Part shown: piece after piece, positions 16,666-23,460 of the stretch
Layout: each line of letters starts with the position of its first letter
Position numbering within the stretch: the stretch's first letter is position 1
Assembly (NCBI RefSeq): GCF_000632455.1
Contig: NZ_JFYL01000020.1
Location: 1 to 44,005 of the forward strand
Direction of reading: 5' to 3'
DNA: 44,005 nt
Origin: Acinetobacter sp. Ver3
Lineage (GTDB): Bacteria; Pseudomonadota; Gammaproteobacteria; Pseudomonadales; Moraxellaceae
The notes under the pieces: generated by a model
What the model was told of the DNA's origin: nothing
Database searches by the model: none
The model's input: only the letters and a program-made list of their open reading frames with translations
Translations under genes and position numbers: made by a program

Positions 16666-17358
16666 TCAATCTTCTCGATCAGCAGAAAGACTGGCAAATA
16701 ATTCAGATGTTCCCAGCGTTTCAAGCAAGCGCTCATAAGTCTGACGACTTTCACCACGTAAATAAGGACCTTCAAGAAACACCATTTGACGCAGTGCCTG
16801 CCAAACCCACTTTTCATCTAAATGGTTGGAATCTTTTAAATGACCAGACATATAGAGAAAATTCGTCCAGTTCGTTAGGACGATCCATAGGTTGATGATC
16901 AACGCTTCAATTTCAGACTCTGTCATTTGCATGAGACCTGCATTGACGAAGGCTCTGTAAATCTTTTGACCTTGTTGCATCACTTTACCTGCGAAACGCG
17001 GGTAAATTTTTCTAAAGTCATCATTATTTTCTGTTAAATGATATACATCACGATGCAGAAAACGATAGGCCCATAACTGACTACTGAGTACTTGAAAGTA
17101 TCGGATTTTATCATTGGCATTTACATCACGGTCTTCTGGCAATGCTAGCAGCTCTAAAGTTGCATGCTGATATTGCTCCATCAGCTCTTTAATGATCTCT
17201 TGCTTGTTACGAAAGTGATAATAGAGATTACCAGGACTAATACCTAACTCTGCTGCGATATGGTTAGTTGTGACAGATCGCTCTCCACGTTCGTTAAAGA
17301 GTTGCAAACTAATTTGCAAGATTCGGTCTTTGGTTTTTAACGTTTTGGAATGCGACAT
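16666..17358 (-). CDS. TetR/AcrR family transcriptional regulator
   Basis: A 230-residue TetR-type repressor. The N-terminal helix-turn-helix is clear: KDRILQISLQLFNERGERSVTTNHIAAELGISPGNLYYHFRNKQEIIKEL (about residues 10-60), with the family's GNLYYHFRNK recognition helix. The C-terminal ligand domain is helical, with a TetR_C-like WAYRFLHRDVYHLTENNDDFRKIY stretch, and does not identify a ligand. It is divergent from the aldehyde dehydrogenase gene, with a palindromic operator candidate between them. Probable target: that dehydrogenase and perhaps itself. Confidence 0.88.
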   Translation of the reverse strand: MSHSKTLKTKDRILQISLQLFNERGERSVTTNHIAAELGISPGNLYYHFRNKQEIIKELMEQYQHATLELLALPEDRDVNANDKIRYFQVLSSQLWAYRFLHRDVYHLTENNDDFRKIYPRFAGKVMQQGQKIYRAFVNAGLMQMTESEIEALIINLWIVLTNWTNFLYMSGHLKDSNHLDEKWVWQALRQMVFLEGPYLRGESRQTYERLLETLGTSELFASLSADRED

Positions 17359-17416
17359 CCTAATACCATCTATAACAAGAATAATGACGTTTAGCCCAAG
17401 CTAACATAAAAGTGAC

Positions 17417-17444
17417 TTGACTTTTAGAGTATTTACTCTAAAAA
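17417..17444 (+). promoter_or_regulatory. Promoter of the aldehyde dehydrogenase with an embedded palindromic operator
   Basis: TTGACT (17417-17422) and TAAAAA (17439-17444) form a -35/-10 pair with 16-base spacing. Over the spacer lies a perfect inverted repeat, TTTTAGAGTA (17422-17431) and TACTCTAAAA (17434-17443), with a 2-base centre. Its length, symmetry and position between a tetR gene and its divergent neighbour are those of a TetR operator. Confidence 0.65.
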
Positions 17445-17482
17445 TAAAAATCACATCAACCCTTACATTAGTGGTACTGGTC

Positions 17483-18931
17483 ATGAACAGTCAAACAAAA
17501 ACAAATTTAATGACGACTGAAGCATCGGAAGTTCAGCATTTACATGATCTTCTAGCGCTTCAGAAAGCAGCCTATCGACGTTATCCGAACCCGACAGCAA
17601 AACAGCGTATTGAACGTTTGGCTCGTCTTAAAGCAGTTTTGATTAAATATCAGGACCAAATTGCAGAAGCAATTAGCCAAGATTATGGTAATCGTTCGGT
17701 TTCTGAAACGAAAATTGGTGAACTACTCACTTCACTCGAACAAATCAAATATTACAGCAAACATTTAACAGAGTGGATGAAGCCTTCTAAACGCCATATC
17801 GGTATTTTACATCAACCTGCAAAAGGTTGGGTTCAGTATCAACCTTTAGGTGTTGTCGGTATCATTTCCCCTTGGAACTACCCTTTATTATTGGCGATTA
17901 GCCCATTAGTATGTGCATTGGCAGCGGGCAACCATGCCATGATTAAAGTTTCAAGCACCTCTCGTAACTTTGGCTATGTATTACAAAATGCTTTATCTGA
18001 AGCGTTCCCACAAGAGTTAGTTGCCGTTGTTACAGGTGGTGGCGTAATCTCTGACACATTCAGTCATCTTGCATTTGATAAATTAGTCTTCACAGGCTCT
18101 ACCAATGTTGGTAAGACTGTGATGAAAGCAGCATCTGAAAACTTAGTTCCAGTTATTCTAGAACTTGGTGGTAAATCACCAGTTATCGTGCACCCTTCAA
18201 TTGACTTAAAGGATGTCGCGGAGCGTGTTGCATTCGGTAAATTGTGGAATGCGGGTCAAACTTGTGTCGCACCAGATTATATTTTCCTACCACGTGGTAA
18301 AACTTCAGAGTTTATTCACCAGTTTGAAACCGTTGCGAAAACGATGTATCCAACATTACGTGACAACCAAGATTACACCTCTATAGTGAGCGATAAGCAA
18401 AATAAACGCTTACAAGGTTACTTAGAAGATGCGATTCAAAATGGTGCTCAAGTCACTGAAATTAACCCATTAAAAGAAGAGCTTGCTTCTGTACGTAAAA
18501 TAGCGCCAACCCTTCTGACCAATATCAGCCCTGATATGGAAATTATGAAGAACGAAATCTTTGGTCCAATTTTACCAATCTTAGAATATGATCAAATAGA
18601 CGAAGTTATCGAGTTTATTAATGACCGACCACGTCCACTTGCATTATACTATTTCGACTTTAACGATGCTCGAGCAGAATACGTTTCGCAACGTACTCAC
18701 TCTGGACACTTTGGTCAAAACGCTGTTGTTACTCATGTTGCACAAGATGATCTACCTTTCGGTGGCGTTGGTGCATCTGGTATGGGCAGATACCATGGTC
18801 CCGAAGGCTTCTTCAGTTTATCAAATGAACGCTCAGTCATGTCTATTCCAAAGCTATTCAGCTTGAAATACGTACTGCCTCCGTTTAATAGACCGATCCC
18901 TAGTCTTATCCGTAAAGCCTTTCTTCGTTAA
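17483..18931 (+). CDS. Aldehyde dehydrogenase (coniferyl-aldehyde-dehydrogenase-like)
   Basis: A 482-residue NAD(P)-dependent aldehyde dehydrogenase that oxidises aldehydes to acids. Key motifs are PLGVVGIISPWNYPLLL with the substrate-site Asn, KLVFTGSTNVGKTV (cofactor loop), LELGGKSPVIV with the general-base Glu, and WNAGQTCVAPDYIFLPR with the catalytic Cys; later NEIFGPILPIL. The sequence resembles the coniferyl aldehyde dehydrogenase branch (CalB), which also covers fatty-aldehyde enzymes and often has a C-terminal hydrophobic or basic tail (here PPFNRPIPSLIRKAFLR). The substrate is undetermined. ATG 17483 is chosen; a TTG at 17417 is part of the promoter. Confidence 0.88.
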   Translation: MNSQTKTNLMTTEASEVQHLHDLLALQKAAYRRYPNPTAKQRIERLARLKAVLIKYQDQIAEAISQDYGNRSVSETKIGELLTSLEQIKYYSKHLTEWMKPSKRHIGILHQPAKGWVQYQPLGVVGIISPWNYPLLLAISPLVCALAAGNHAMIKVSSTSRNFGYVLQNALSEAFPQELVAVVTGGGVISDTFSHLAFDKLVFTGSTNVGKTVMKAASENLVPVILELGGKSPVIVHPSIDLKDVAERVAFGKLWNAGQTCVAPDYIFLPRGKTSEFIHQFETVAKTMYPTLRDNQDYTSIVSDKQNKRLQGYLEDAIQNGAQVTEINPLKEELASVRKIAPTLLTNISPDMEIMKNEIFGPILPILEYDQIDEVIEFINDRPRPLALYYFDFNDARAEYVSQRTHSGHFGQNAVVTHVAQDDLPFGGVGASGMGRYHGPEGFFSLSNERSVMSIPKLFSLKYVLPPFNRPIPSLIRKAFLR

Positions 18932-18954
18932 ATGATCAAGGCATGATCTATCAC

Positions 18955-18975
18955 AACAGGTCATGCCCTGTTTTT
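18955..18975 (+). terminator. Terminator after the aldehyde dehydrogenase gene
   Basis: The arms AACAGG (18955-18960) and CCTGTT (18967-18972) close on TCATGC and are followed by TTT. A larger alternative pairs GGCATGA (18940) with TCATGCC (18961). Confidence 0.7.
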
Positions 18976-18986
18976 ATCAATTTCGC

Positions 18987-19015
18987 TTGTCTTTTAAGCG
19001 TATTTTTGATATAAA
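18987..19015 (+). promoter_or_regulatory. Sigma-70 promoter of rpmB-rpmG
   Basis: TTGTCT (18987-18992) and TATAAA (19010-19015) are separated by 17 bases. The pair lies 82 bases before rpmB and directly downstream of the previous terminator. Confidence 0.65.
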
Positions 19016-19096
19016 ACGCCCCTTGAATGAATTCAATCCGTTTTATTTTGACTGGCCATACAGGTTTGCTGTTGGCTAAATCAATGGAGTTACACC

Positions 19097-19333
19097 ATGT
19101 CTAAGGTTTGCCAAGTTACCGGCAAGCGTCCAGTCGTTGGTAACAACGTCTCACACGCCAACAACAAAACTAAGCGCCGGTTCGAGCCGAACCTGCACCA
19201 CCACCGTTTTTGGTTAGAAAGCGAAAAACGTTTCGTACGTCTTCGTCTAACTACTAAAGGTATGCGTATTATCGACAAATTGGGCATCGAAAAGGTTGTT
19301 GCTGACCTACGTGCTCAAGGTCAAAAGATCTAA
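19097..19333 (+). CDS. rpmB: Large ribosomal subunit protein bL28
   Basis: The 78-residue L28 protein has the family N-terminus [32 protein letters not shown] and the block [27 protein letters not shown]. It begins after a GGAG ribosome binding site. Its stop codon adjoins the AAGGAG of rpmG, so the two are co-transcribed, as in most proteobacteria. Confidence 0.98.
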
Positions 19334-19345
19334 GGAGCAACGAAA

Positions 19346-19501
19346 ATGCGTGATAAGATTCGCCTAGTTTCTTCTGCTGGTACAGGTTATTTCTATACCA
19401 CTACTAAGAACAAACGTACTATGCCGGAAAAAATGGAAATCAAAAAATTTGATCCAAAAATCCGTCAACACGTAATCTTCAAAGAAGCTAAAATCAAATA
19501 A
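19346..19501 (+). CDS. rpmG: Large ribosomal subunit protein bL33
   Basis: A 51-codon gene beginning [20 protein letters not shown] and continuing [20 protein letters not shown] to a lysine-rich end, which is the standard short L33 without zinc-binding cysteine pairs (the C-minus type). AAGGAG lies 8 bases before the ATG. It is second in the rpmB-rpmG operon and is followed by a terminator. Confidence 0.98.
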
Positions 19502-19513
19502 TTTTAGTTCTTT

Positions 19514-19546
19514 AAAAAAATACGACCCATTGGGTCGTTTTTTTTG
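19514..19546 (+). terminator. Terminator of rpmB-rpmG
   Basis: The arms ACGACCC (19522-19528) and GGGTCGT (19532-19538) are preceded by a run of A and followed by eight T residues. Confidence 0.9.
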
Positions 19547-19652
19547 CCTTTTTTTTCTTCAGGTTGTTAAAATTTAATCTCAGTTTGGCATTTTTTATGC
19601 TTATACAGCTCAAAAGCCAATTCATAATTTATAAATATTTAAGGGGTGATTA

Positions 19653-21371
19653 GTGCCACATGATGTAGATTTAATTATATTGCTTGCGGTTGGTTTTGGC
19701 TTAGCCCTTATTTTTGGCTTTATCGCCGCACGTTTACGTCTACCCCCTCTTGTTGGCTATCTCATTGCCGGCATTATTATTAGCCCCAAAACCCCCGGTA
19801 TCGTCGCCGATATCACACTAGCCAATCAACTCGCAGAACTGGGTGTCATGTTTTTGATGTTCGGTGTCGGGATGCACTTTTCACTGAAAGATTTAATGCA
19901 AGTTCGGCGTATTGCTGTCCCTGGTGCAATTTTACAAATCACAGTGGCTACCATCCTCGGGATTGGCGTCTCCATGCTATGGGGATGGAGTTTTGGGTCA
20001 GCATTGGTGTTTGGCTTAAGCTTATCTTGTGCGAGTACTGTGGTACTCCTAAAAGCTTTAGGTGACCGAGGCTTACTGGATTCAGTCAATGGAAAAATTG
20101 CTGTGGGATGGCTACTCGTCGAAGACCTAGTCATGGTGCTCGCTTTAGTTTTATTACCCGCTACAGCTGTACTCCTTGGCGGAACAGCACTGGAAGGCGC
20201 TGATCCAGATCAAAATGTCTTTGTGACTTTAGGAATAACCTTACTTAAAGTTGCGGGCTTTATTGCCTTTATGCTGATTATTGGTAAGCGCCTCATCCCT
20301 AAAATTATTCAGTTTGTCGTACGCTTGGGTTCTCGCGAGCTATTTACACTGACTGTGGTTGCAGCAGCCGTATCCATTGCCTATGGTTCATATGCGATTT
20401 TTGGCGTTTCAATGGCATTAGGTGCATTCTTTGCTGGGATGGTGGTTAAAGAGTCTGACTTCAGTCATCGTGCTGAAGAAGAAACGTTACCACTGCGTGA
20501 GATATTCTCCATCCTATTCTTCGTCTCTGTCGGAATGTTGTTTGACCCAACAATTATCGTTGAAGAACCACTTCATATTCTGGCTGTGATTAGCATTATC
20601 ATGATCGGAAAAACATTAGCAGCAATGGCGCTGGTTTTGTTCTTCCGCTATCCATTAAATACCGCACTTACAGTAGGTGCCTCACTCGCTCAAATCGGTG
20701 AGTTCTCCTTTATCTTGGCAACACTCGGTCTATCTATAGGATTATTAACCCCTGAAGCTCAAAACTTGATTTTAGCCGGGGCATTATTTTCTATTTCGCT
20801 CAATTCTGTTTTATTTTCAGCCATTGAACCCGTACAGAAATGGATTCGTGAGCGCTCGCATTTGGCTCGTTTGCTTGAGCGTAGTGGTGATCCATTGGCG
20901 ATGCTACCTGACGAGGTCTCACAGGACTACCTGCGCGATCAAGTGGTCATGGTCGGTCATGGAGAAGTTGGACGTCGCTTAACAAAAACACTGATGGAAA
21001 ATAACATCAAAGTGGTGATTGCTGAAGAAAATCGAGAAATTGTTGAAAAACTACGTGCAAAAGATATTGCTGCAGTATCAGGTTCAGCAACAGAGCCGGG
21101 CGTATTAATTCAAGCGCATATACAACATGCGAGGCTTTTAATTATCTCGCCGATGGATATTTTAGATATTCATAAGATTGTAGATACTGCCAAACTTCTG
21201 AATCCACAGATTCAAGTTTTGATCTGTGCAGAAAGTAAAGAAGAAGCTGAAGCAATACGTGCAGATGAAATTGGTGAAGTGTATTACGCGAAGGAAGAAA
21301 TGGCGAAGAACATGAGCAATCATATTCTAAATCAAATTGAAATCGCACATCATCATGCACCATCTCACTAA
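19653..21371 (+). CDS. ybaL: CPA2 family cation/proton antiporter with RCK domain (YbaL-like)
   Basis: A 572-residue monovalent cation:proton antiporter-2 protein. The membrane domain (about residues 1-390, 12 or so helices) contains LPPLVGYLIAGIIISPKTPGI, LAELGVMFLMFGVGMHFSLKDL, SCASTVVLLKALGDRGLLDS, GWLLVEDLVMVLALVLLP and FGVSMALGAFFAGMVV. The C-terminal TrkA-N/RCK domain has the Rossmann motif VVMVGHGEVGRRL (about 431-443). The blocks follow E. coli YbaL closely rather than KefB or KefC, so glutathione gating is not implied. It starts at GTG 19653 after AAGGGGTG. Confidence 0.9.
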   Translation: MPHDVDLIILLAVGFGLALIFGFIAARLRLPPLVGYLIAGIIISPKTPGIVADITLANQLAELGVMFLMFGVGMHFSLKDLMQVRRIAVPGAILQITVATILGIGVSMLWGWSFGSALVFGLSLSCASTVVLLKALGDRGLLDSVNGKIAVGWLLVEDLVMVLALVLLPATAVLLGGTALEGADPDQNVFVTLGITLLKVAGFIAFMLIIGKRLIPKIIQFVVRLGSRELFTLTVVAAAVSIAYGSYAIFGVSMALGAFFAGMVVKESDFSHRAEEETLPLREIFSILFFVSVGMLFDPTIIVEEPLHILAVISIIMIGKTLAAMALVLFFRYPLNTALTVGASLAQIGEFSFILATLGLSIGLLTPEAQNLILAGALFSISLNSVLFSAIEPVQKWIRERSHLARLLERSGDPLAMLPDEVSQDYLRDQVVMVGHGEVGRRLTKTLMENNIKVVIAEENREIVEKLRAKDIAAVSGSATEPGVLIQAHIQHARLLIISPMDILDIHKIVDTAKLLNPQIQVLICAESKEEAEAIRADEIGEVYYAKEEMAKNMSNHILNQIEIAHHHAPSH

Positions 21372-21380
21372 GTAAAATAA

Positions 21381-21407
21381 AAACCGCGCTATTTGCGCGG
21401 TTTTTTC
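21381..21407. terminator. Bidirectional terminator after the antiporter gene
   Basis: The arms AAACCGCGC (21381-21389) and GCGCGGTTT (21395-21403) close on TATTT and are followed by TTT. It lies between convergent genes. Confidence 0.88.
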
Positions 21408-21686
21408 TTAGCTATAAAACTGTGGTTTTTCATCTACGACTTCCGCATGCCATTCATTCGATTGTTTTTCGAGAAGTGCAAATAACGCAGCCTGAATCAT
21501 GTGTTGGGCAATCAAAGGCATATGATCACCTAATAAAGCTTTCACTTCATCATTAAATTGAATTTTCACAAGTGGCTCATCCTCGGATGCAGCGTGACGA
21601 AGCGCTAACTCGCCATTCTCGAGTTGCACCAATTCTAAAATTGCTTCTTGTGTTCCGAATAATTCTTTCAATTGCTCTATAGACAT
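21408..21686 (-). CDS. Small acidic protein, uncharacterised
   Basis: A 92-residue soluble protein starting MSIEQLKELFGTQEAILEL, with a helical N-terminus, a possible beta pair (GELALRHAA, PLVKIQF), a helix HMPLIAQHMIQAALFALLEKQ and a short tail ending PQFYS. I do not recognise a family. The start is set at 21686 because GGAGG lies 4-5 bases before it; the in-frame ATG at 21728 has no such site. It is probably a genus-conserved gene, since the reading frame and ribosome binding site are clean. Confidence 0.7.
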   Translation of the reverse strand: MSIEQLKELFGTQEAILELVQLENGELALRHAASEDEPLVKIQFNDEVKALLGDHMPLIAQHMIQAALFALLEKQSNEWHAEVVDEKPQFYS

Positions 21687-21808
21687 ATACCCTCCATGAT
21701 TCACATGGTGGCAAAATGCTGAATGCACTTTGCATAGCTTAGACTATTTTATATAAGTTCTAAAATTTATATTTCAAGTCTAATCGTTTAAAACTGTCAT
21801 GATTACAA

Positions 21809-22312
21809 TTAAAACTCAACCATTTCGTTACGAAAACCGTCAATAAGATGGGTTAAGTCACGATGCCACTCTCGAAGAATTTGAGTGTCTGGCAACCACG
21901 CTTGAGGTGTCTGCGTGACTTTAATAATAAGATTTGAAGAAGTCTCATCCTCAGGTTCTGGTGCACTTGGTTCAGGTGCATACTGGCACATACGATAAGC
22001 GCGCTTTAGTTCTGCAATAAAACCATCCTTTGCAAGATGCTGTAACACGGTGATTTCTGGAGAAACTTGCCCTTTAGCGGCCATATGCTCTTCAATAGAT
22101 TTTAATGTAGGTGAAAAATCATTTAAACGGTAATAACGAACCAACTCTTGCAAAAATGCCAAAACCGCTCCATGCAAATGAAAGACTGCCGCTTCACGAT
22201 GGGCTTGAGCTTGTTGAATATGATCTGTCTGTTCTGCTTGCTGACATGATAGACGGGCAAAATAGAGTTTTTGATTAGTGCGATCTGCATGAAAACGAGC
22301 AACACGAGACAT
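21809..22312 (-). CDS. DUF6586-like protein
   Basis: A 167-residue soluble, mainly helical protein. The N-terminal half has RTNQKLYFARLSCQQAEQ and HREAAVFHLHGAVLAFLQELVRYYRL, which I recall as the pattern of the DUF6586 family known from pseudomonads. The middle is a proline- and glutamate-rich linker (PEPSAPEPEDE), followed by TPQAWLPDTQILREWHRDLTHLIDGFRNEMVEF. No catalytic motif is seen and no function is known. The family call rests on memory of the motif. Confidence 0.65.
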   Translation of the reverse strand: MSRVARFHADRTNQKLYFARLSCQQAEQTDHIQQAQAHREAAVFHLHGAVLAFLQELVRYYRLNDFSPTLKSIEEHMAAKGQVSPEITVLQHLAKDGFIAELKRAYRMCQYAPEPSAPEPEDETSSNLIIKVTQTPQAWLPDTQILREWHRDLTHLIDGFRNEMVEF

Positions 22313-22449
22313 GAAAACTTCCTAGCAACATTTATGTCATACAACTTAAATGTTGGCGCCATATCACGCAATGCTTTTAAGAAAAAAATAAAGATTAATT
22401 TTAGATCAACAAGATTGATTGAAAGCTTGATGATTAATGCATACTGCTT

Positions 22450-22479
22450 AAAAAAAAGCCAGCCAAATGCATGGCTGAC
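22450..22479 (-). terminator. Terminator of the microcin-like gene
   Basis: On the minus strand the arms GTCAGCCA and TGGCTGGC (22472-22479 and 22458-22465) pair over 8 bases with one G-T pair, close on TGCATT, and are followed by eight T residues. It begins 26 bases after the stop at 22505. Confidence 0.85.
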
Positions 22480-22504
22480 CCTTGCGAATGAATCTAAGGT
22501 TATA

Positions 22505-22831
22505 TTAGCGAACAATACCCTTAAAAATTCCTAATGGATTATAAGTCCCATCGCCTTTTTCATTGTCATAATGAAATTTGACCTGATCTTGATCACCACC
22601 TAACAGTGTTCCAGCCTTGTAAAGACCCTCTGAAATCGCAAGGAAGCCAACATCAATTGCTTGATGAACTGTACCAACACCAGGTATTAGGCTCAATGGC
22701 TTCCAAATTGGAGCTTGAACATTCAATGTGCTCGAAAATAAGTTTGATGCGTTTTGAAGCGTGTCACCGATTAACGTACCTGCACCTGATACGATTTCTG
22801 TTTCTAGATGATTTAATTCTTGAATAGACAT
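22505..22831 (-). CDS. Possible class II microcin/bacteriocin-like precursor with double-glycine-type leader
   Basis: A 108-residue protein of unknown function. The first 17 residues (MSIQELNHLETEIVSGA) match the double-glycine leader pattern at -12 L, -8 E, -4 V, -2 G and -1 A; the -7 position is T instead of L or M. Cleavage after GA would give a 91-residue product starting GTLIGDTLQNASNLF, without cysteine, containing a hydrophobic Gly/Ala-rich segment (LSLIPGVGTVHQAIDVGFLAISEGLYKAG cut here as a region, about residues 47-75) and a polar C-terminus. Precursor size fits class II microcins. The gene is monocistronic, with its own promoter candidate and strong terminator, in an AT-rich pocket. 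No immunity gene or C39 exporter is seen nearby. A small secreted effector or a chance leader resemblance are alternatives. Confidence 0.5.
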   Translation of the reverse strand: MSIQELNHLETEIVSGAGTLIGDTLQNASNLFSSTLNVQAPIWKPLSLIPGVGTVHQAIDVGFLAISEGLYKAGTLLGGDQDQVKFHYDNEKGDGTYNPLGIFKGIVR

Positions 22832-23090
22832 TTTTATAACCTTTTGGGGTTTTATAATGGAGCTTTTATACTACACACTTCACTCAAAATTATTCAATCT
22901 ATTATTAATATATACTTCACAATAATTTGTATATAAATGTGATTTTAATTGTATGTTTTTAATAAAAATATTAATATATAACAGAAATACATTTCAAAAA
23001 TATGTCAATTCTTGAAAGTACAAAAGTCGGTCAAAAAAGCTAAAAAATATTCATATTTATTAGTTAAATTAAATAAAATATCAAATAAAA
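22832..23090. other. AT-rich intergenic region upstream of the microcin-like gene
   Basis: About 260 bases of strongly AT-rich sequence with no credible ORF. On the minus strand TTGAAT (22897-22892) and TAGTAT (22873-22868), spaced 18 bases, could be the promoter of the gene ending at 22505. AAAAGG lies 9 bases before that gene's ATG. Nothing else is recognised; the composition would suit H-NS-type silencing, which is an inference. Confidence 0.4.
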
Positions 23091-23109
23091 AGGAGCAATA
23101 ACTGCTCCT
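23091..23109 (-). terminator. Terminator of the RRM protein gene
   Basis: On the minus strand AGGAGCA and TGCTCCT close on GTTAT and are followed by TTTTTATTTGA. It lies 20 bases after the stop at 23129. Confidence 0.82.
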
Positions 23110-23128
23110 ACTTTATTTAGACATCAAG

Positions 23129-23380
23129 TTATGCTTCTGGCTTTTCGTCTGCAGCTTTTACTCGAATACCTGCACCTTTAACTTTACGGGTGTTCAGCCC
23201 CTTAATTGCTTTCACAGCTTCACGGCCATGTGGCATCTCAACAAAGGCAAATCCTTTCGATTTTCCTGTTGCAGCATCTAACACCAATGTACATGAGTCT
23301 ACTGTTCCAAACTGCTGAAATAACTCCAGAATCTCAGCTTCAGTAATGCTGCGCTCTAAGTTACGAACTAAAATTTTCAT
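23129..23380 (-). CDS. RNA-binding protein with a single RRM domain
   Basis: An 83-residue protein consisting almost entirely of one RNA recognition motif. RNP-2 is ILVRNL (residues 3-8) and RNP-1 is KGFAFVEM (42-49). The beta-alpha-beta order (SITEAEILELFQQFG, VDSCTLVLDAATGKSKG, REAVKAIKGLNTRKVKG) is intact. Such bacterial RRM proteins resemble cyanobacterial Rbp proteins linked to cold and stress, but the RNA target here is unknown. It is followed by its own terminator. Confidence 0.92.
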   Translation of the reverse strand: MKILVRNLERSITEAEILELFQQFGTVDSCTLVLDAATGKSKGFAFVEMPHGREAVKAIKGLNTRKVKGAGIRVKAADEKPEA

Positions 23381-23411
23381 GAAAAAACCTTAAGAAGATA
23401 GGCAAAAAAAC

Positions 23412-23440
23412 CAAAAAGTACGCGCCTACTCTACTTTTTG
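23412..23440 (-). terminator. Probable terminator of the UvrD-like helicase gene
   Basis: On the minus strand CAAAAAGTA and TACTTTTTG (23432-23440 and 23412-23420) form a 9-base stem with an 11-base loop, followed by GTTTTTTTG. The stem is AT-rich, so confidence is moderate. Confidence 0.5.
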
Positions 23441-23460
23441 TATGAAACAATCTAGATAGT

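Noticed and set aside
17417..17482. TTG-initiated extension of the aldehyde dehydrogenase
   Set aside because: The TTG is part of a TTGACT -35 element and the extension would cross the operator palindrome.
22123..22515. A 130-codon minus-strand frame just after the microcin-like gene, considered as its immunity protein
   Set aside because: Its second half overlaps the DUF6586-like gene in another frame, the strong terminator lies inside it, and there is no ribosome binding site.
22271..22534. An 87-codon plus-strand frame opposite the microcin-like gene's 3' end
   Set aside because: No ribosome binding site, no family resemblance, and it runs through the terminator on the opposite strand; looks like a chance frame in AT-rich DNA.
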